Source of the DNA: Desulfomicrobium macestii
GTDB lineage: Bacteria > Desulfobacterota > Desulfovibrionia > Desulfovibrionales > Desulfomicrobiaceae
Length of the DNA: 64,000 bases
Direction of reading: 5' to 3'
Assembly: GCF_014873765.1 (NCBI RefSeq)
Contig: NZ_JADBGG010000020.1
Location: 25,751-89,750 of the forward strand
How positions within the stretch are numbered: the stretch's first letter is position 1; each line of letters begins with the position of its first letter. Below, in pieces: positions 59,193 through 64,000 of this stretch. The notes under the pieces were generated by a model. That model was not told where the DNA came from and ran no database searches. It was given only the letters and a program-made list of their open reading frames with translations. Made by a program: the position numbers and the translations under genes.

Positions 59193-59705
59193 ATGATTTC
59201 CATTGTCGTTGCCGACATCACGACATTGCAGGTGGATGCCATCGTCAACGCCGCCAATTCCTCGCTCTTGGGAGGAGGCGGGGTGGATGGCGCCATCCAT
59301 CGCGTGGCAGGCCCCGAACTCCTGGCCGAATGCCGCACCCTTGGGGGGTGCCCCGCAGGAGAGGCGCGGATAACCAAAGGCTACCGTCTGCCGTCCAGAT
59401 ACGTGATCCACACCGTAGGCCCGGTCTGGAGAGGCGGCGGGCAGGGCGAGCGGGAAGTGCTGGCCTCCTGCTACGCGGCCTGCCTCACTTTGGCGCTGGA
59501 GCACGGTCTTGGCAGCGTGGCTTTTCCGGCCATCAGTTGCGGAGCCTACGGTTTTCCGGCGGCTGAAGCCTGCGCCGTGGCCGTGTCCCAGGTCCTGGCT
59601 TTTCAGCGCGAGCATCTGGCGCCTGCCTCGGTGGTTTTTGCATGCTTTTCCGAATCCATGCGGCGCTTGTACGAGCAATGCCTTGCCAAAGAAGACGTCC
59701 GATGA
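59193..59705 (+). CDS. Macrodomain ADP-ribose hydrolase (YmdB-like)
   Basis: 170 residues, a single macrodomain. Starts with [20 protein letters not shown]; the glycine loop [18 protein letters not shown] and later [14 protein letters not shown] bind ADP-ribose. Such proteins remove ADP-ribose from O-acetyl-ADP-ribose or from proteins and RNA. AAGGAGAG precedes the ATG. Monocistronic in appearance. Confidence 0.93.
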   Translation: MISIVVADITTLQVDAIVNAANSSLLGGGGVDGAIHRVAGPELLAECRTLGGCPAGEARITKGYRLPSRYVIHTVGPVWRGGGQGEREVLASCYAACLTLALEHGLGSVAFPAISCGAYGFPAAEACAVAVSQVLAFQREHLAPASVVFACFSESMRRLYEQCLAKEDVR

Positions 59706-59874
59706 TTCCGGATGCGGGGCGTTTTCTTGATAGAGGTTTGCGTCCGACTTTCGCGCCCTGCGCGGAGCCCCTTTATTTTGCGGGGGGCATGGGCTAGACC
59801 TTGGGCAACAAAGCGTTTCGAATCCGCCGCTTATCTGCGATGAGCATCCACTGAACACAATTGCCGGGAAGAAC

Positions 59875-61074
59875 ATGAAGATTATCGTCTGCCTGCTGTG
59901 CCTTTTCTCCTTTTTTGCCTGCGCCGGGCAACGCGCTCCGGCTCAGGTGCCGGTCGCGGTGAAATCGCCCATTCTTCCCCAGTTCGAGGTACTGAACACC
60001 CTGCATCAGCAGTTTCTCGTTTTTCGGGAAGATGACATTTTTCGGCGCTACGGCTTTACGTACAATTCCCCCTACGCCGATTGGTTGCAGCGGGTCCGAG
60101 GTCTGGAGCAGGACCCGGTCATGGGTGACGTGGCCCGGCTTTTGGCCGGTCTTTCCATTGCCTACCGCACGCATGGGGCCGGTAGCGAGGTGTACGCGCA
60201 GTTCGAGGAACGATTCGACACGGCGCTGCGCGCTCCCGTGGCACTTGAGCCCACGGTTCGGCCCGTGCCCGCGCCCGCCGCGCCTCCGGAACCCGGCGTC
60301 ACGATTCTTTTCAGTGGCGACACCCGGGGAGACGTGTTTCCGAAGTCCGGCCTGACAGGAGACGTGGGCGGCTTGGCTCGGCGTCCGGCCACGATCGCCT
60401 ACTTCAGGGAAATGGATCCGGGTGTCCTCCTGCTTGACGCGGGAGACGCCTTTGCCTCGGGATTTGCGGGGGCGCAGATGACAAACAAGGTACTGGTCCG
60501 GGCCATGAACCGGATGGGCTACGACGCCATGGGACTCGGGCCGCAAGATCTGGCCATGGGCGAGGTGGCGCTTCGGGAGCTTGTAGGCATGGCGAAATTT
60601 CCCCTTGTCTGTTCCAATCTGGAGTTCGGAAAGGGCGTTTCGCCATGGATCAGGCCTTATGCGGTTTTCGAGCGAAACCGGCTCAAGGTAGCCGTCGTGA
60701 GCCTATTGCCTTCGATTCCCGGGGCGGTGATTACCGGAGCACGCTTCATTGCCCCGGCTGACGCCCTGCGCGCTCTTTTGCCGGGGCTGAAAAACAGGGT
60801 CGACTGCATTGTGCTGCTGACGCAGTTCGGAAGCGAGGACGTGGCCAGCCTGCTTGGCGGAGACGAGGAGGTCGGGGTGATTCTGGGCGACAGCATGGAG
60901 TTTTCTCGAGGAAGACCCGCATACATCCCCGCTGTCCCTGGTGGGCGGGGTTTTGGATCTGTGCGTCTTAAGCTCCGGGATGCAGGCATTGCGCGTATCA
61001 CCCAGTCTATGCCAGTGCTCCTGGGGGCGGAAGCCGATGCGCAAATCCTTGAAATGCTAGATGAACTCGAATAG
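59875..61074 (+). CDS. Lipoprotein with degenerate UshA-like metallophosphatase domain
   Basis: 399 residues. Lipoprotein signal (IIVCLLCLFSFFAC, lipobox FFAC), a helical segment (about 30-120), a proline-rich linker, then a 5'-nucleotidase-type domain from about 140: ILFSGDTRGDVFP, LLLDAGDAFASGFAG, YDAMGLGPQDLAMG, FPLVCSNLEF. Metal ligands of motif I (normally DxH) and motif III (normally GNHE) are replaced by DTR and GPQD, so hydrolysis is doubtful. Possibly a binding or structural lipoprotein. Confidence 0.75.
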   Translation: MKIIVCLLCLFSFFACAGQRAPAQVPVAVKSPILPQFEVLNTLHQQFLVFREDDIFRRYGFTYNSPYADWLQRVRGLEQDPVMGDVARLLAGLSIAYRTHGAGSEVYAQFEERFDTALRAPVALEPTVRPVPAPAAPPEPGVTILFSGDTRGDVFPKSGLTGDVGGLARRPATIAYFREMDPGVLLLDAGDAFASGFAGAQMTNKVLVRAMNRMGYDAMGLGPQDLAMGEVALRELVGMAKFPLVCSNLEFGKGVSPWIRPYAVFERNRLKVAVVSLLPSIPGAVITGARFIAPADALRALLPGLKNRVDCIVLLTQFGSEDVASLLGGDEEVGVILGDSMEFSRGRPAYIPAVPGGRGFGSVRLKLRDAGIARITQSMPVLLGAEADAQILEMLDELE

Positions 61075-61131
61075 TTGGAAAAAATGCTTGCTTTTTCAAA
61101 AGGGTTTGGGCAGTAACCGTTTTCGCGTTGT

Positions 61132-61207
<76 letters not shown>

Positions 61208-61242
61208 CTTAAACGCTTAAAAAACATTACGTTTACTTGAAT

Positions 61243-61300
61243 GCCGCAAACGAAAAAGCCGTCCGAAAGGGTGGCTTTTTTCGTTTGCGGCGTTTTTTTT
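61243..61300 (+). terminator. Very strong terminator after tRNA-Ala
   Basis: GCCGCAAACGAAAAAGCC (61243-61260) pairs with GGCTTTTTTCGTTTGCGGC (61273-61291, one-base bulge), followed by eight T residues. Confidence 0.92.
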
Positions 61301-61924
61301 GCCGTACGGCCGCCAGACTGCCTGCATCCTTTCATAATGGCCCAGAATCACTCCAGACTTCCCGCGTCGATCCCCTCCCTCATCTTTCGCCTTTGATCCG
61401 CCGCCTCGCTTCTGAGTACAGGCGCTGCTCCCGGCGGGCCTTGGTCGTGGTTTTCAAGGTGGCGCAGCGCAAACCGATTGCCGCTAGAACAGAGCCTCCG
61501 GGATTTCGCTTTTGACTGTTACTCTCCTCTTCGAATTACTACTCACCTGTGCCCAGATTATTTTCTCCGTCATTTGAGGATTGTGGTGTTATTTTTGGTC
61601 GCGGTTGCATGGTGTTGCAAGCCAGATGATGGTTTTTCAGCTTGCTGTTGCGTGCAGTATTTGCTCGTAATTACAGTATATTGCTGATTTTTATTTTGGA
61701 TGGTGCAAAAGATTTTCGATGAATTCATTCAATTCTACGCAACAGTTTTCTGATAAGTACGTATCAAATTGAGTAGGGAAGCGTTTATGAAAATACTATT
61801 GAATAGGCATTGTAGCTAAGAAGTATATGCAAGTAATGTAAGTACTCATGGGTGAGAATTCATTAATTCTTGCGATATCTAATTTAGAATAACGATAAAA
61901 ACCATTTTCTTGCAAGCGGTTTTT
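61301..61924. other. Intergenic transition to AT-rich segment
   Basis: The first 200 bases are GC-rich and the last 400 strongly AT-rich, unlike the surrounding genome. ORFs of 60-90 codons in it have no ribosome site or family likeness. No repeat of the tRNA-Ala 3' end is seen here. Confidence 0.5.
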
Positions 61925-63064
61925 ATGCAAAACCAAAATTTAATAAGCGAACTTGATCAATTACATGTTCATTTGAATGATGAAATTGATCATTACGATG
62001 AAGAATTGGATGAATGCAGAATTCTTATTGTAGATGATTTTGAAATCAATATTCTTGTTTTGATCGAGGCGCTTAAATCATACTCAAAAATTTCCGTTTC
62101 TCAAGACAGCAAGATTGCTTTTGATTCTTTGTCATACTCGTTGCCAGACATAGTGCTTCTTGATTTGTTCATGCCTGACATGAATGGTTTTGAAATTTGC
62201 AAGTATATAAAAAACAATGAACAAACTAGCGATATTCCGATTATTTTCATTACATCAGAACACGATCCTTTAAGCTTGAGTAAAGCTTTTGAGCTTGGAG
62301 CTGTGGATTACATAAAAAAACCTTTTGATACGATTGAGGTCAATGCTCGGTTACGAACACACTTGAAGCTTAAAATCGCTGAGCGAAAATTGAAAGAGCA
62401 TAATGCAAATCTTGAAATAAAAGTGGCTGAGAGAACAAAAAAACTTGAAGAAAAAAATATTGAGCTGAATGAAGTAAAGCGGGAAACGATTTTTAGATTA
62501 TGTCTTGCTGCGGAAATGCGTGATGTAGACACTGGAAATCACATCAACCGCATTCAAGCATACACTGAAGTGATTGCTTTGAAATGCGGAATGTCACGAG
62601 AAGAAGCCGAGCAATTGAGCTTGGCAAGCTCAATGCATGATCTTGGGAAAATAGGCATTCCGGATCACATTCTACTCAAGCCGGGCAAGCTCACTCCTGA
62701 AGAATCTGAAATCATGAAGCAACATACCGTGATCGGCGCACGGGCCTTGGCGGATGGAAAGTCTGATTTGTTGCGGGTGGCACACCGCGTGGCCTTGTCG
62801 CATCACGAACGCTGGGATGGAAAGGGGTACCCACAGGGCTTGCGCGGTGTGAACATACCCATTGAAGCGCGGATTGTCGGACTTGTAGACGTCTTTGACG
62901 CCTTGATTTCACGAAGAGCGTATAAACATGCATTTACTGTGGATGATGCGATTATGATCATTCTCAGCGAGAAAGGAAATCATTTTGATCCCAAGCTTGT
63001 GGACATCTTTATCGCATCTTTGAATGAAATAATGGCCATCAAGGACATGTTTTCTTATGAATGA
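61925..63064 (+). CDS. Response regulator with HD-GYP domain (c-di-GMP phosphodiesterase type)
   Basis: 379 residues from the ATG at 61925; an upstream TTG adds five residues and neither has a clear ribosome site. REC domain (about 30-150) with phosphoacceptor D80 in IVLLDLFMPDMNGFEIC and KKPF near its end. A coiled coil (about 150-190) links it to the HD-GYP domain: H238-D239 (SMHDLGKIGIPDHIL), H293-H294 in HHERWDGKGYP and DVFDALISRRAYK. All catalytic residues are present, so hydrolysis of c-di-GMP is expected. Codon use is AT-rich, unlike the neighbours. Confidence 0.9.
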   Translation: MQNQNLISELDQLHVHLNDEIDHYDEELDECRILIVDDFEINILVLIEALKSYSKISVSQDSKIAFDSLSYSLPDIVLLDLFMPDMNGFEICKYIKNNEQTSDIPIIFITSEHDPLSLSKAFELGAVDYIKKPFDTIEVNARLRTHLKLKIAERKLKEHNANLEIKVAERTKKLEEKNIELNEVKRETIFRLCLAAEMRDVDTGNHINRIQAYTEVIALKCGMSREEAEQLSLASSMHDLGKIGIPDHILLKPGKLTPEESEIMKQHTVIGARALADGKSDLLRVAHRVALSHHERWDGKGYPQGLRGVNIPIEARIVGLVDVFDALISRRAYKHAFTVDDAIMIILSEKGNHFDPKLVDIFIASLNEIMAIKDMFSYE

Positions 63065-63185
63065 ATTTACTTTTTACAAGTCAATTATATCGAAATATGC
63101 ATCATTTCTTGATGAATTGAATTTGGATTTATTATCAATGCGTACCTCTTGCGGGAATCATAGCATTGAAGACGATGGTCGGTGA
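63057..63185 (+). pseudogene. Short ORF coupled to HD-GYP gene, possible truncated remnant
   Basis: An ATG inside the last codons of the HD-GYP gene (63057) opens a 42-codon frame (MNEFTFYKSIISKYASFLDE...). The first 30 codons are AT-rich like the HD-GYP gene; the last ten (CGNHSIEDDGR) have normal GC. This suggests the 5' end of a cotranscribed gene cut at the island boundary near 63150. It could equally be a chance ORF. Confidence 0.3.
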
Positions 63186-63279
63186 GGCGCGTGCATCAAA
63201 GAAGGTAGTGGGGCCGTAAATGAACGCCAGGATCGTTCCGGTCACTTCAAGGGAAACGACGATGCAAGGGAGAGATGAA

Positions 63280-63933
63280 ATGAACTCGCACAAGAATCGG
63301 CCGGAATTTCAGGCTCAAGTTGAAGGAATAGTTCCCGAGAGCGGCCCGGAAGCTCCTGCCGCACCAAAAATTGAATTGACCCGACGGTCCGAAGCACAGG
63401 GCAAAGATGGCGGGGTCTATGGGTTCGTGGGTGAGTTGCGCGATCTTGATACCAAGGATCAGTTCGTGGCCAATATTATTTTGATTGCCGCCATACTCTT
63501 GTTTGTTGTTGCTGTTTCGTGGGCCGCTCACGCGTCGCTCGATGAAGTTGTGCGCGGTTTTGGCAAGGTCATCCCGTCATCCGATATAAAGCGTGTCCAA
63601 AATTTCGAGGGAGGAATTGTCAAAGAGATTCTGGTCCGCGAAGGGGAGCTGGTTTCAAAGGGGCAACTGCTCATCCTGCTGGATCAGATCCAGATGGAAT
63701 CCAGATTTCGGGAACAGCACTCGGGCTACCTTGATTCGATTCTCGCCATCGCCCGCTTGGAGGCTGAACTGAACGCAAGGGAGGACATGGATTTCCCCGA
63801 AGAGATCCTGAAGCAAAAGCCGCACCTCGTCGAGAACCAGCGTCGGCTTTTGCGTTCGCGAAATGACAGTCGCCGCAGCGCATTGAGCGTGCTTGAGTGT
63901 GAGCGTGCGCATTCCGGACAAACTGACCAGTGA
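63280..63933 (+). pseudogene. HlyD-family type I secretion membrane fusion protein, interrupted
   Basis: Start at ATG 63280, with AGGGAGAG upstream (63220 is an alternative without a good site). A cytoplasmic N-terminus and one membrane helix (about residues 63-84, FVANIILIAAILLFVVAVSW) lead to the HlyD barrel: VRGFGKVIPSSDIKRVQNFEGGIVKEI split, VREGELVSKGQLLILLD, and the start of the long coiled coil (ENQRRLLRSRNDSRRSALSVLE). The native frame ends at about 63897; the remaining 11 codons come from an insertion sequence. HlyD proteins are about 430 residues, so half is missing. Confidence 0.82.
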
Positions 63934-64000
63934 TTCCACTGCAAACTGCCCACCTGTTCCGGCTGAAACTGACCAGGAAATCGGAGCGAAGCGACGCTGG
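63898..64000. mobile_element. Left end of IS21-family insertion sequence (runs off window)
   Basis: TGTGAGCGTGCG begins the element. Two internal terminal repeats follow, TTCCGGACAAACTGACCAG (63912-63930) and TTCCGGCTGAAACTGACCAG (63958-63977), the multiple-repeat end structure typical of IS21-type elements. istA is expected just beyond position 64000. It interrupts the HlyD-family gene. Confidence 0.75.

Noticed and set aside
61478..61687. 69-codon ORF in the AT-rich transition region
   Set aside because: No ribosome site, mixed composition, no resemblance to any family.

Overview
The window looks like a chromosomal segment of a GC-rich, Gram-negative anaerobe of the Desulfovibrionota (Desulfovibrio/Desulfomicrobium type). 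This is inferred from the gene set, since no rRNA is present: SelA, a NifU/NifS pair, a MucR-type zinc-finger regulator, DUF4212/DUF294-linked acetate-type symporter genes, Bpt, a TIGR03960-type radical SAM protein and many lineage-type small hypotheticals. Most genes are core housekeeping genes with strong GGAGG-type ribosome sites and tight ATGA overlaps. Several accessory patches are inserted between them.

Region by region. 1-5.3 kb: the end of a polysaccharide/exosortase locus, with a membrane protein cut by the window edge, a PrsT-like TPR lipoprotein, an AT-rich VPLPA-CTERM (exosortase substrate) protein, a tiny membrane ORF and a PilZ protein. Two sigma-54-like sites lie upstream of the first two complete genes. 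5.4-7.2 kb: two toxin-antitoxin modules (VapBC-like, HigBA-like) next to tRNA-Arg(TCT); a 24-bp direct repeat of the tRNA 3' end flanks the second module. 7.3-17.2 kb: folC, selA, hisC, cmk, a long palindrome plus a tandem repeat, mazG, cvpA, a small beta-rich protein, a radical SAM-DUF2344 protein and mucR. 17.3-25.6 kb: an orphan type VI secretion effector module on the minus strand (vgrG, DUF4123 adaptor, 1168-aa VasX-like pore-forming effector, Sel1-like periplasmic partner), all overlapping by 4 bp.

25.8-32.4 kb: a lipoprotein, a YkgJ-type cluster protein, a divergent shikimate-kinase-like enzyme and a complete branched-chain amino acid ABC transporter (livKHMGF). The binding-protein gene carries an apparent one-base frameshift inside its signal peptide. 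32.8-47.5 kb: gmhA, an FmdB zinc ribbon, hemC, cobT, DUF523, PilZ, a phosphofructokinase, an epimerase, nifU/nifS, bpt, glnS, a NUDIX hydrolase, a nitroreductase, a DUF606 membrane protein whose ribosome-binding/start site is triplicated, a DsrE-like protein and a YjjX-type ITPase. 47.6-54.8 kb: small conserved proteins, glucokinase, a TPLG-repeat protein, an Fe-S protein and a TauE exporter. 54.1-58.8 kb: a four-gene minus-strand set (DUF4212 and SSS symporter subunits, cNMP-CBS-DUF294 regulator, DnaQ-like exonuclease).

59-64 kb: a macrodomain hydrolase, a degenerate UshA-like lipoprotein, tRNA-Ala(GGC), an AT-rich island with a REC-HD-GYP (cyclic-di-GMP phosphodiesterase type) protein, and a type I secretion membrane-fusion gene broken by what looks like the left end of an IS21-family element running off the window.

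The most promising unusual systems are the T6SS effector/Sel1 module, the toxin-antitoxin accretion at tRNA-Arg, the sigma-54-like sites and structured leader around the exosortase substrate, and the triplicated Shine-Dalgarno start.
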